From Woeseiaceae bacterium (GTDB taxonomy: Bacteria > Pseudomonadota > Gammaproteobacteria > Steroidobacterales > Woeseiaceae), in the NCBI GenBank assembly GCA_022866645.1, contig JALHUQ010000134.1, forward strand, positions 1-14,705: a DNA stretch of 14,705 nucleotides, given 5' to 3'. The notes beneath the pieces are model-generated. The model made no database searches. It worked only from the letters and a program-made list of their open reading frames with translations, and had not been told where the DNA came from. The number at the start of each line of letters is the position of its first letter. Within the stretch, counting starts at the first letter, position 1. Made by a program: the position numbers and the translations under genes. Below are positions 1 through 7,961 of the stretch, in pieces.

Positions 1-288
1 CAGCGCGATAGTCCAGGTTCTGCTGCGACTAATCTGACCATTGATAATCGTCGTGTTGCTGAGTTGGCTGACCTGTCCACGATAAAAGTTTTCGTCGAGC
101 ACTGACAGGTCAGGCTCCATATCGATATTGGAATCGACCAGAATTTCCAGTACGAACGATTCGTTCAGATCAACGGACGGACGATCGACTCGCGCCGTGA
201 CATCGGCTATCGCATTCGGAACAACGGTGAGTATCGCGCACAAACTCAACAGCATTTTGGGAATGAATTTGCCATTCTGAACTACCAC
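1..288 (-). CDS. batD: BatD-like protein, N-terminal part (runs off the window edge)
   Basis: The first 96 codons of a secreted protein that continues beyond position 1. The proposed start is GTG at 288, which has GAGGT about seven bases upstream and overlaps the batB-batC stop by seven bases; ATG at 255 is the alternative. The N-terminus has two lysines (residues 7 and 11), a hydrophobic stretch (LLSLCAILTVV) and a likely signal peptidase site after NAIA. The mature start, DVTARVDRPSVDLNESFVLE, fits the beta-rich beginning of BatD (oxygen-tolerance) proteins, which are periplasmic and membrane-anchored. Its position last after moxR, DUF58, DUF4381, batA and batBC supports the call. The C-terminal membrane anchor cannot be seen. 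An ATG at 275 is in another frame and hits a stop after nine codons, so it is not the start. Confidence 0.8.
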   Translation of the reverse strand, partial: MVVQNGKFIPKMLLSLCAILTVVPNAIADVTARVDRPSVDLNESFVLEILVDSNIDMEPDLSVLDENFYRGQVSQLSNTTIINGQISRSRTWTIAL

Positions 289-2090
289 GGTTCTACCTCG
301 TTATCTGGCCACACACTGTTGCCGTCCTGATCTTTACCCGAGCGCTGGTACTGATGCCTGAATTTTCGTCGCAACAATCCACCCGGGTCATCCGGTATGC
401 GACGCAACCACTGCTCCATCGCCTGTTCCTGTTCTTGCTGTTGCCGCAGCTCGGCGAGCTCAGCCTCTGATAATTGCTGCGGTTTCTCGCCAGGCTCCGC
501 TTCCTCGGCGGCGCGCTGCAATTCTTCCTGTAGCGCCTTCATTTGCTCTTCGGTCATTTCCTCATCGCCGCGCTCTGAAGAGTCACCTTCCTCCGATTGA
601 CTATCCGATTGCGACTCACCTTCCGCGCCTTCCTGGTCCGCCTGACTTTCTGAATCCGACTGCTCGCCTTCGCCATCCTGATTCTCGGACGATTGCTGCT
701 CGTCGCCCTTATCTTTCTGTTCCTGTTCTTGCTGATCCTTAAGGTTCTTTACAAGCTCAAGGTTGTATTTGGCATCGTCATTGTCAGGCTCAAGTTCGAG
801 CACCTGCTGATAGCTGTCGATCGCGGCGTCCAATTCACCCTGGAACGCCATCGCGTTGCCAAGGTTGTACAAATTTCGCGTATCTTTTTTGTCGGCGAAC
901 ACCCTCGCACTACCGGCATAGTCGCCGGCACGATAGTCAGCGACGGCTTGCCAGTCCGGATTCTCAAACAGCGCCGCTGCGTCACTGGCGTTGCCGGCCT
1001 CCAGTTGCGCTTGCGCTTGTTGATCTTTGTTCATCCAAAGATCGCTCCAGGTGGACGCATAAGCCGGTTGTGGCAAGGGAATGATGAATATGAGCGCGAT
1101 TAATACCCAGCCACGACGAAACGCGAGTGCAGCCAATGGCAATAACAGCAACAGCAGCCACGGACCTTCCTCACGCCACTGGTCGGTAGACAGGGCGTCG
1201 TCACCGAGCGCCGCGCCGACACCGGATACCTCGCCGGTGAGCAGCAACTCCAGATCACTGTTGTCTGATGATATTCGGGCGTACTGGCCACCGCCCAGTT
1301 TGGCCAGGGAACGCAGGCCGCGCTCCTCCAGTCTCGGCACCGCAATCTTGCCGCGATTGTCCGTTACAAATCCGCCGGTAACGCGCGGAATCGGCGCACC
1401 TTCAAGCGTACCAACGCCCAGAACGGACAGTGAATAACCAGCGGCCGTCAGCTCCCGCACCGCGTCTTCGGCTGCCGGCGATGAGCCGCCATCCGTTATC
1501 AGGAGGACCTCTCCGAAGCCGGCTTTGGCTTGATCCAGCAGGGCCCGACCTTTGCCGATGGCAACTTCAGGATAGCTGCCCTGGCTCGGCATGATGTCCG
1601 TGCTGAGACTGTTCACCAACGAGGCAATGGTGTCAGTGTCGGTCGTTAACGGAGTCACTGTAAAGGCGTTCGCGGTGTAAACCACCAGCGCGGTCTGGCC
1701 ACTGTTGCGACGCTCGAGCATATCGAGAATCTTGAGTTTTGCGCGTTGCAGACGACTGGGAGCGACGTCTTCTGCATCCATGGATCTCGACAGGTCCAGC
1801 GCCACGACCAGCGCCTGTTCTGCCCGGTACACCGGCTGCTCGATGCGTTGCCAGGCGGGTCCGGCCAGAGCGACCAGGGCCATCACGCCACCGAGTCCCA
1901 GCAACCACCAGCGGTAGTCCGTGCCTCGACCCGGGTCTCGCGATAAAACGTAGGGCATCAACGCCACGTCGATGACCGCTTGCCAGTTACCCGATCCGAG
2001 CTTGCCACGAGCGAGCAAGGTGACAATCACAAGCAATACCGGAATCGCGAACAGCCACTCGGGGCGCAACCAATGGAAATCAGCCAGCAC
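282..2090 (-). CDS. Fused BatB-BatC: VWA domain plus TPR membrane protein
   Basis: About 602 residues from GTG at 2090, preceded by GAGGTG; an upstream ATG at 2123 lies deeper inside batA and is less likely. Two membrane segments (about 12-27 and 61-80) precede a VWA domain (about 93-285) with a complete MIDAS: DLSRS at 99-103, Thr near 149, and ITDGG with Asp200. Two further hydrophobic segments follow (310-324 and 327-345), the second ending in a signal-like AYA. Next come TPR repeats (about 367-449), an acidic Glu/Gln/Ser/Asp-rich low-complexity linker (about 452-559) and a conserved end, WLRRIPDDPGGLLRRKF (561-577). The VWA part matches BatB and the TPR part BatC, which are separate genes in some bacteria. 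It probably acts at the inner membrane with BatA and MoxR in metal-dependent protein assembly or envelope stress tolerance; the exact substrate is unknown. Confidence 0.88.
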   Translation of the reverse strand: MLADFHWLRPEWLFAIPVLLVIVTLLARGKLGSGNWQAVIDVALMPYVLSRDPGRGTDYRWWLLGLGGVMALVALAGPAWQRIEQPVYRAEQALVVALDLSRSMDAEDVAPSRLQRAKLKILDMLERRNSGQTALVVYTANAFTVTPLTTDTDTIASLVNSLSTDIMPSQGSYPEVAIGKGRALLDQAKAGFGEVLLITDGGSSPAAEDAVRELTAAGYSLSVLGVGTLEGAPIPRVTGGFVTDNRGKIAVPRLEERGLRSLAKLGGGQYARISSDNSDLELLLTGEVSGVGAALGDDALSTDQWREEGPWLLLLLLPLAALAFRRGWVLIALIFIIPLPQPAYASTWSDLWMNKDQQAQAQLEAGNASDAAALFENPDWQAVADYRAGDYAGSARVFADKKDTRNLYNLGNAMAFQGELDAAIDSYQQVLELEPDNDDAKYNLELVKNLKDQQEQEQKDKGDEQQSSENQDGEGEQSDSESQADQEGAEGESQSDSQSEEGDSSERGDEEMTEEQMKALQEELQRAAEEAEPGEKPQQLSEAELAELRQQQEQEQAMEQWLRRIPDDPGGLLRRKFRHQYQRSGKDQDGNSVWPDNEVEPW

Positions 2091-3114
2091 GGGTCTGCAC
2101 CTCGCGGGCTCGACTAAGAGCAAAGCGTTTCAGGAGACTCGTGAGACTCAGCAGTGCAACCAACGCGACTGCCACCCCCAACGGCACAAAGTAGTAGGAC
2201 TTTACGGGTCGAAAGCCCGACTCGGGCTCCTCCACCGGCTCCAGTTCATCGACGAGTTTGTAGATGTCCTGCAAGCTCGCGGTATCGGTCGCGCGGAAGT
2301 AGCGGCCGCCGGTCAGTCCCGCAATTTTGGTTAAGGTATCTTCGTCGAGATCGGCCGACGGATTAATGCGGCGCCGACCACCGATCAACGATGCCACCTC
2401 AAGTTGTTCTGCACCGATGCCGATGGTGTAAATGCGCAGTCCCACCTGTTGGGCTAGTTCGGCCGCTTTGATCGGGTCAACTTCGCCGGCTGTATTGGCA
2501 CCGTCCGTCAGCAGAACCAGCACCTGTTCGCCGACATTCACTTTTTGCTCGTGCACGCGTCGAACCGCCAGCGTTATGGCATCGCCAATGGCGGTCTTTT
2601 CGCCCGCGAGCCCGATAAAGGCTTCAAGCAACAGAACGTTGACCGTCTCTCTGTCGAGGGTCAGGGGTACCTGCAGATAGGCTCGTTCGCCGAAGAGAAT
2701 AAGGCCGATTCGATCGCCTTCGCGACGCTCGATAAAGTCACTGGCCACCGCTTTGGTTGCTGTCAGGCGATCGACACGAAGTCCGCCCAGTTCGAAGTCC
2801 TTCTGATCCATGCTGCCGGAAAGGTCCACCGCCAACATCAGATTGCGGCCCGCTACCGGCACATCCAGTTCGTCGCCGATACGCTCCGGACGTGCAGCGG
2901 CAAGCACGAGCAGTATCCAGGCCAGCGCGGCTACCCAGAAGCGCCAGTTCAAGAGTTGTTCCGCCCCTGATCGGTCCATCAGTGTGCGAAAGCTTTCGAT
3001 ACTCGGTACGCGCAAGCCGGCCTCCGACATGCCCCTGGCTTCCGGCAACAGATAGCGCATGATCAATGGCAAAGGCAGTGCCAGCAGTGCCCAGGGCCAG
3101 GCGAGAGACCACAT
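2080..3114 (-). CDS. batA: BatA-type VWA membrane protein
   Basis: 344 residues. The N-terminus (WSLAWPWALLALPLPLIMRYLLP) has the aromatic-proline pattern typical of BatA. A second membrane segment is at about 59-73, and a VWA domain follows with MIDAS DLSGS at 97-101, PLT around 150-152 and LLTDGANTAG around 201-210. A C-terminal membrane segment (about 307-328) ends in a basic cytoplasmic tail. The VWA domain is therefore periplasmic between membrane anchors, as expected for the family. The start ATG shares its A with the stop of the DUF4381 gene (TGATG). The 3' end overlaps the proposed batBC start by 11 bases, so translation is likely coupled. Family knowledge: BatA partners MoxR ATPases; the substrate here is not known. 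Confidence 0.92.
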   Translation of the reverse strand: MWSLAWPWALLALPLPLIMRYLLPEARGMSEAGLRVPSIESFRTLMDRSGAEQLLNWRFWVAALAWILLVLAAARPERIGDELDVPVAGRNLMLAVDLSGSMDQKDFELGGLRVDRLTATKAVASDFIERREGDRIGLILFGERAYLQVPLTLDRETVNVLLLEAFIGLAGEKTAIGDAITLAVRRVHEQKVNVGEQVLVLLTDGANTAGEVDPIKAAELAQQVGLRIYTIGIGAEQLEVASLIGGRRRINPSADLDEDTLTKIAGLTGGRYFRATDTASLQDIYKLVDELEPVEEPESGFRPVKSYYFVPLGVAVALVALLSLTSLLKRFALSRAREVQTRAG

Positions 3115-3605
3115 CAGCGGTCTCCTCCGACAGGTGTCGCAAGGCGCATCTTTATGGCCGCCAGCAAGGCGTTAACATCAACATCGCTGAAGTCGCTGTT
3201 CGGGTCACGATACGGAAGCTGCAACAGACTCTTGCCACCGTCAGTATGGAAATACGGAACGGGCACATCCCGGTCCAGCCATGCCAGCCACGAGTCACCC
3301 GTCAGCCCTGCGACTTCGTGCCGGGGCGCATACGCCAGCATCGCACGACGCAGCAACAGAGAAAGCTGGCGGCCGAGAACGACAGGGTTGCGGTGCTCGA
3401 GGTATTCCGCCTCGATGGCCGCGAGCGCGCTGATCGCATAGCGACGCGGCGCACGAAACTGTCGCATTCGCCACGCACGTAGCAACAACCAGCCCAGACC
3501 GAACAACAGCAGCGCGATGACCAGCCACCACCCGGGCGCCAATGGCCACCAGCCGACAGGGGGAGGCAGATGCAGGTCGCGCAGGGGAAGCTGGTTAGGA
3601 TCCAT
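3114..3605 (-). CDS. DUF4381 single-pass membrane protein
   Basis: 163 residues. The beginning, LPLRDLHLPPPVGWWPLAPG, is the DUF4381 signature, followed by one membrane segment (about 25-43, WWLVIALLLFGLGWLLLRAW) and a basic stretch. The rest is a soluble domain of unknown function, rich in short helices, ending PVGGDR. DUF4381 genes normally sit between the DUF58 and BatA genes of MoxR-VWA operons, exactly as here, so a structural or assembly role in that membrane complex is inferred. The start codon lies two bases after the DUF58 stop and has no clear ribosome binding site, which suggests translational coupling. Confidence 0.85.
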   Translation of the reverse strand: MDPNQLPLRDLHLPPPVGWWPLAPGWWLVIALLLFGLGWLLLRAWRMRQFRAPRRYAISALAAIEAEYLEHRNPVVLGRQLSLLLRRAMLAYAPRHEVAGLTGDSWLAWLDRDVPVPYFHTDGGKSLLQLPYRDPNSDFSDVDVNALLAAIKMRLATPVGGDR

Positions 3606-3607
3606 GA

Positions 3608-4546
3608 CTAGTGCGACCGTCGGCCCAGGGCTTTCTGCAACGTAGCAACCGGATCGTCGTCAGTGGACATCGGCATCAGATGCACACCGTATCGCTGACA
3701 AAACAGTTCGAGATTGTGTGATCGTTCGGCGAACTCGTGCTCGTAGTCGCGCCTTGCGGCCGCGGCGTAAGTATCGATCGAAAGCTCATCGCTGGGCGAT
3801 ACGATTCGGTAACGACCCGGTGGCGGCAGTTTTTTCTCGAGCGGATCATTCATGAAGACAGCGAGAACTTCGTTGTGACTCGCAACGCTCGATAAATACG
3901 ATTGGGCGGCGCGAGAAAAACCAATGAAGTCGCTGATAACCACCACCAGGCTGCCCGGTCTCGCAACCCGTCGCAGCGCGGACATCGCCTGCGCAAAGGG
4001 GTCAGACCCCTTTGGGGTACCGCGATTGGTCCAGTCAGCATGCTCTACGAGTTCGTGCACGAAACGCAGCGCGGCGCGGCGTCCGAGGCGTGGCTTTAAT
4101 TCGCGATGCGTTGTATCGCCGAATATCAAACCGCCAAGACGGTCACCACGGTGATGCGCCGCCCACGAGATGAGTGCGGCGGCACGGCTCGCATTGACGG
4201 ACTTGAAACAACCGCGAGTCGCAAAATGCATGCTTGAGCGCAGATCGACGCACACCAGCACGGGTCGTTCGCGTTCTTCGCGAAACAGCTTGGTGTAAGC
4301 CGTAGTACTGCGGGCGGTAACGCGCCAGTCTATGCTGCGCGGGTCATCGCCCGGCTGATAGGGACGCGACTCGTCAAACTCCATGCCGCGGCCACGAAAG
4401 TGCGAAACATAGGCCCCAGTCTGCAGCGAATTGACGCGCAACACATCGAGCGCAATCGCCCTCGCCGGGGCATTGAGGCGGATCAGCGCGGCCTGGCTGA
4501 TACTGACCGGCGACGCGTCTTTGGGAATGTGGTCCAGGCGCGCCAT
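3608..4546 (-). CDS. DUF58 domain protein (VWA-like) of the MoxR operon
   Basis: 312 residues from ATG at 4546. This start shares bases with the moxR stop (TAATG) and has GGAGTG six bases upstream; a longer open frame upstream lies inside moxR and is not used. The DUF58 hallmark RPYQPGDDPRSIDWRVTARS is at residues 61-80. A VWA-like core follows: VLVCVDLRSSM (97-106) and SLVVVISDF (199-207). The metal-site motif is DLRSS rather than DxSxS, so metal binding may be altered, although related DUF58 proteins also vary here. Residues 178-184 (PKGSDPF), in a variable loop, are encoded by a 21-bp perfect palindrome that looks like an inserted REP element. The protein is soluble and probably works with MoxR; the biochemical role is not established. 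Confidence 0.9.
   Translation of the reverse strand: MARLDHIPKDASPVSISQAALIRLNAPARAIALDVLRVNSLQTGAYVSHFRGRGMEFDESRPYQPGDDPRSIDWRVTARSTTAYTKLFREERERPVLVCVDLRSSMHFATRGCFKSVNASRAAALISWAAHHRGDRLGGLIFGDTTHRELKPRLGRRAALRFVHELVEHADWTNRGTPKGSDPFAQAMSALRRVARPGSLVVVISDFIGFSRAAQSYLSSVASHNEVLAVFMNDPLEKKLPPPGRYRIVSPSDELSIDTYAAAARRDYEHEFAERSHNLELFCQRYGVHLMPMSTDDDPVATLQKALGRRSH
3994..4014. repeat. 21-bp perfect palindrome (REP-like GGGGTC/GACCCC unit) inside the DUF58 gene
   Basis: Two 10-base arms, CAAAGGGGTC and GACCCCTTTG, flank a single central base at 4004. Read in the gene it encodes KGSDPF. Palindromic GGGGTC(T/A)GACCCC units are a recurring REP-type extragenic element in many proteobacteria, associated with RAYT transposases. 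No second copy was seen in the window, so its repetitive nature in this genome is inferred from family knowledge. Confidence 0.7.
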
Positions 4547-5514
4547 TACGGCACTCCAACGCCATCCAGAACGCCAGCGATGATGGAGTTTGCGTCCACG
4601 CCATCCGCCTCGGCCTCGAAGCTCAAAACCAATCGGTGACGCAGGACGTCCGGCGCAACCGCCTGAATATCCTCCGGACCGACGAAGTCGCGGCCTTGCA
4701 GCCATGCGTGTGCTCGCGCTGCACGGTCTATACCCATGCTGGCGCGTGGACTCGCACCGTATAGAACCTGTCCGTCAAGATCGGCGCGAACGGCGCCCGG
4801 ATTACGGGTGGCAACAACAACGTTAACGATGTATTCCTCGAGCTCGGGTGCAAGATGCAGATTCAGGATGTCCTGGCGCGCCGCCATTATCGACTCCATG
4901 GCCAGCAATTCCGGTGGCCGAAACGCGTCGCGCTCGCCCTGCTTCGCCTCGTTCCGATTCAGGACCAGAATGCGCCGCTCATCCTCGATCGTCGGGTAAC
5001 CGACCTCGACGTGTAACAGAAAACGGTCGAGCTGCGCCTCCGGCAACGGATAGGTACCCTCCTGCTCAATCGGGTTTTGCGTCGCCATGACCATGAACAG
5101 GTTCTCGAGGGGATAGCTCTGGTCGCCGACCGAAATCTGCCGCTCCTCCATCGCTTCGAGCAACGCCGACTGAACCTTCGCTGGCGCACGATTGATTTCG
5201 TCGGCCAGTATCAGGTTATGAAACAGCGGCCCCTTGCGAAACTCGAAGGTGCCTTCCTGCGGGCGGTAAATATCGGTACCGGTCAGGTCCGCCGGCAACA
5301 AGTCCGGTGTGAACTGAAGGCGATGAAAGTCTCCTTCAATACTTTCGGCGAGAACCTTGATAGCGCGAGTCTTCGCGAGACCCGGTGCGCCCTCTACGAG
5401 CAGGTGCCCATCGCACAAGAGCGCAATCAGCATGCGATTGATCAGATGTGCCTGGCCAATGATCAAGCCACTTGCGTGAGTTTCAAGTTTTTGAAATTGT
5501 TCTCGGACGCTCAT
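4546..5514 (-). CDS. moxR: MoxR-family AAA+ ATPase
   Basis: 322 residues, the usual MoxR length. Walker A is GAPGLAKT (42-49), Walker B LILADE (101-106), sensor 1 ATQN (144-147), and the EAQLDRF segment (159-165) carries the conserved arginine. The C-terminal lid domain continues to the end. The start ATG at 5514 has CGGAG seven bases upstream. It is the first gene of the operon and overlaps the DUF58 gene by TAATG. Family knowledge: MoxR proteins are chaperone-like ATPases that cooperate with VWA-domain partners, often for metal-cofactor insertion or complex maturation. The partners here are the DUF58 protein, BatA and BatB-BatC encoded directly downstream. Confidence 0.95.
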   Translation of the reverse strand: MSVREQFQKLETHASGLIIGQAHLINRMLIALLCDGHLLVEGAPGLAKTRAIKVLAESIEGDFHRLQFTPDLLPADLTGTDIYRPQEGTFEFRKGPLFHNLILADEINRAPAKVQSALLEAMEERQISVGDQSYPLENLFMVMATQNPIEQEGTYPLPEAQLDRFLLHVEVGYPTIEDERRILVLNRNEAKQGERDAFRPPELLAMESIMAARQDILNLHLAPELEEYIVNVVVATRNPGAVRADLDGQVLYGASPRASMGIDRAARAHAWLQGRDFVGPEDIQAVAPDVLRHRLVLSFEAEADGVDANSIIAGVLDGVGVP

Positions 5515-5544
5515 TAATTACTCCGTAGGATGCGGCGGCGTGCC

Positions 5545-5573
5545 ATTCTAGAGAGGATGCGTGACAAGACCAA
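5545..5573 (-). promoter_or_regulatory. Possible sigma70-type promoter for the moxR-bat operon
   Basis: On the minus strand TTGGTC (5573-5568) is followed after 17 bases by TAGAAT (5550-5545). The -10 matches consensus at five of six positions, the -35 at three. A transcript starting near 5538 would have a leader of about 25 bases containing the moxR ribosome binding site. Confidence 0.35.
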
Positions 5574-5655
5574 CCAGTCGCATCATTTTTTCCTCAATTT
5601 CTGACGGTAGTTAAGTAGTATTAGCCCCGTATCCGACCACACGAAAGCCATTCCA

Positions 5656-6231
5656 TTGCATCAAAACAAAAAAAACAGCCTGTCTGCGCAATTAACACTC
5701 CTCCAGGGGCTCCTGCTGGCCGCGGCGCTGGCCGCCTGCAATCCGCAAGCCGACAACGCTCCTCCGGCAGCGCTCGCCGCGCCCAGTTGCGGAAAAAACG
5801 GGGCTATGGAAGCCGCGCTCTTCGGCAGCATCGAGGCAAATATTCTGTGGGCCACTGGCGAAATGGAGTGCGAAAGTATGCAGCGGCCGAAAGGCGAAGG
5901 CATGCGTCTGCGCTTTGCCGGGGAGCTCGCTGGCGAGCATCTGGTGATTATTATTGCGATGCCCGGGTTGAAGCCGGATGAAATTGGGGTCGAACTGCCC
6001 AGCAACGTCACCGCAACGGTTGAAGGCACGGGTCGATTTTTCAATACGCCCAATCTCGACGCCTGCTGGACCGAGGTGCGTTCTCAGGCCCGCCTGGGCG
6101 ATTTAACGGATATTCGCGCGATTGAGGGCACCCTGTTCTGTGTCGCTCCGCTGGGCGAGATTAATGGCGACGCGGCAGTGTCGATACCGAAACTCACCTT
6201 TTCAACGATCGTGAACTGGAGCGCAAAATGA
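5656..6231 (+). CDS. Predicted lipoprotein of unknown function
   Basis: 191 residues from a TTG start, with ATG absent near the signal sequence. The N-terminus (HQNKKNS, then LLQGLLLAAALAAC) is a lipoprotein signal with lipobox LAAC and lipidated Cys28. After a short Pro/Ala-rich linker the mature domain holds four more cysteines (45, 72, 137 and 162), which could form two disulfides. Hydrophobic beta-like runs (HLVIIIAMPGL, AAVSIPKLTFSTIVNW) suggest a small beta-rich periplasmic fold. I do not recognise the family. The ribosome binding site is weak and the TTG choice rests on the signal peptide. The stop overlaps the next start (ATGA), so it is probably co-expressed with the DUF192 gene. It is divergent from moxR. 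Confidence 0.75.
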   Translation: MHQNKKNSLSAQLTLLQGLLLAAALAACNPQADNAPPAALAAPSCGKNGAMEAALFGSIEANILWATGEMECESMQRPKGEGMRLRFAGELAGEHLVIIIAMPGLKPDEIGVELPSNVTATVEGTGRFFNTPNLDACWTEVRSQARLGDLTDIRAIEGTLFCVAPLGEINGDAAVSIPKLTFSTIVNWSAK

Positions 6232-6728
6232 CACGCGCGTTTGCCAATATTGCCATCGTCGTCAGCACTGCGCTGCTCAGTGCCGCCTCATGCAACGCGC
6301 CAGTCGAATCGACGGGCGCCGGGGCCCCGTCACTGGATGCTGACTTCGACCGCGGCACCTTGATCATTTTGGCGGATGACGGCAGTCGGCACGAACTCGA
6401 CATCTACCTCGCGACCAACATGGATCAGCACCGTCGCGGCCTGATGTTCGTGCGCAAGATGGCGGAGAACACGGGCATGCTGTTTATTTACGAGGACAGC
6501 GATATTCATTCAATGTGGATGAAGAACACCTACATTCCGCTGGACATGGTTTTCGCCCGTGCGGATGGTTCCGTCTCGTCCGTCATACACGATACACAGC
6601 CGTTGTCGCTGAGCTCGCAGAGCTCCATCGAGCCGGTTCTGTTCGTGCTCGAACTCAATGCCGGCACGGCACGACGCCTGAATATCGGACGGAAGAGTCG
6701 AATTATCCGGGAGCCTGGCGACGACTAG
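6228..6728 (+). CDS. DUF192 family exported protein
   Basis: 166 residues. The N-terminus is a signal sequence ending LLSAASC, so Cys22 may be lipidated, although Ala at -3 is a weak lipobox. The rest matches DUF192: HRRGLMFVRKM, then GMLFIYEDSDIHSMWMKNT and IPLDMVFARADG, with the C-terminal VLFVLELNAGTARRLNIG close to the usual VLELPAG end. The family is a small beta-barrel domain usually exported; its biochemical function is unknown. The gene starts inside the stop of the lipoprotein gene (ATGA). Its stop shares the CTAG at 6725-6728 with the opposing aminotransferase gene, with no room for a terminator between them. Confidence 0.9.
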   Translation: MTRAFANIAIVVSTALLSAASCNAPVESTGAGAPSLDADFDRGTLIILADDGSRHELDIYLATNMDQHRRGLMFVRKMAENTGMLFIYEDSDIHSMWMKNTYIPLDMVFARADGSVSSVIHDTQPLSLSSQSSIEPVLFVLELNAGTARRLNIGRKSRIIREPGDD

Positions 6729-7915
6729 CCGCGCTGTAGCGTGGCGGCGATCGATTCCGCAAGATAGTTGACATTTTTCACGGTGATACCCGCTACGTTG
6801 ATGCGGCTTGAGTCCACCATATAAATGCCAAAGTCTTTTTTCAGCCGAAGAACTTCGGCTGTCGTAATTCCCAGGAAACAGAACATTCCGGTGGCGCGCA
6901 GCAGGTGCGAGAAGTCGCGGTCAGGCGTCTTTTCAATCAGAGCATCGTTTAGCCGCACACGCATATCGCGCAGCCGCTCTCGCATCTGTGCGAGTTCAAT
7001 GATCCACTCATCATGCAGATCCTTGTTATTCAGAATCAGGCTGACAACGGCCGCACCGTGGTCCGGCGGCACAGAATAAATCGTGCGCACCAGATTATTG
7101 ACCTGGCTGTTGACGACGTCGCGAGTGGCGCGGTCAGCGACCAGCAAAGACAGGGTTCCTACCCGGTCACGATACAAACCGAAATTCTTGGAACACGAAT
7201 TGGCAACCATCATTTCCGGAACGCGCTCCGCCAATAGTCGAATCGGGTAGGCGTCGCGGTCCAGGTCTTCGCCAAATCCCTGATAGGCGCTATCGATAAA
7301 CGGAATCAATTTGCGGTCGACGATAATATCCGCAATCGCCTGCCAATCTTCCACTGACGGATCGAGGCCCGATGGGTTGTGGCAACAGGCGTGCAACAAC
7401 ACGACATCGCCAGCGGGCGCGGCACGTAACGCCGCCAACATCTCGTCAATCTTGATAACGTGGTTTTTCGTATCGTAGTAGGGATACGGCTTCAGCTTCA
7501 CACCAGCGCCACCTAACAGCGGCACATGATTCGCCCAGGTTGGGTCACTAACCCACACGGAGGCATTGGGTGATGATCGGAGTATCATCCCGGCGGCCAC
7601 GCGCAGGGAGCCGGAACCACCCGGTGTCTGGATGGTCACCAAACGATCATCAGGACTCGCTGCACCGAATATCAAAGCCTGCATGGCCAAGTTGAAATCC
7701 GCTGCACCGGCAGTACCGATATACGCCTTGCTGTCCTGAGTATCGACCAGAATTTGCTCGGCGTGCTTAACGACTTTGAGCACCGGTGTATCGCCTTCAG
7801 GCGTCCGATAAACACCGACACCAAGGTCAATTTTTTGCGGGCGCGGGTCGTCCCGGTACTCCGCGATCAGCCCGAGGATGGCATCCGCGGACGCGGCGGT
7901 TAGTGATTCGAACAA
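6725..7915 (-). CDS. Aspartate/aromatic amino acid aminotransferase (class I, AspC/TyrB type)
   Basis: 396 residues from TTG at 7915, matching the usual family length. GGAG lies seven bases upstream and the first residues become (M)FESLTAASADAILGL, the standard AspC/TyrB beginning; an ATG at 7972 would add 19 unrelated residues. PLP-site features are visible: GGSGSL (99-104), Trp126, HNPSG with Asn180, IDSAYQGF with Asp208 and Tyr211, and SCSKNFGLYRDR with the Schiff-base Lys243. The substrate carboxylate Arg371 lies in SSRINVAGI. It transfers the amino group of aspartate, and probably aromatic amino acids, to 2-oxoglutarate in the cytoplasm. AspC and TyrB cannot be told apart from sequence by eye, so no symbol is given. 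Confidence 0.93.
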   Translation of the reverse strand: MFESLTAASADAILGLIAEYRDDPRPQKIDLGVGVYRTPEGDTPVLKVVKHAEQILVDTQDSKAYIGTAGAADFNLAMQALIFGAASPDDRLVTIQTPGGSGSLRVAAGMILRSSPNASVWVSDPTWANHVPLLGGAGVKLKPYPYYDTKNHVIKIDEMLAALRAAPAGDVVLLHACCHNPSGLDPSVEDWQAIADIIVDRKLIPFIDSAYQGFGEDLDRDAYPIRLLAERVPEMMVANSCSKNFGLYRDRVGTLSLLVADRATRDVVNSQVNNLVRTIYSVPPDHGAAVVSLILNNKDLHDEWIIELAQMRERLRDMRVRLNDALIEKTPDRDFSHLLRATGMFCFLGITTAEVLRLKKDFGIYMVDSSRINVAGITVKNVNYLAESIAATLQRG

Positions 7916-7961
7916 GGGTTTACTCCGCTCTTTGAAGAGTTGGTCGTGCTTACAGGCGCGC

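Noticed and set aside
255..275. ATG at 275 as the batD start
   Set aside because: That frame ends at a TGA after nine codons; the signal peptide frame starts at GTG 288 or ATG 255.
693..1103. A 136-codon plus-strand frame with a hydrophobic N-terminus
   Set aside because: It is antisense to the TPR and linker region of batB-batC; the hydrophobic run mirrors Glu/Gln/Lys-rich codons on the other strand.
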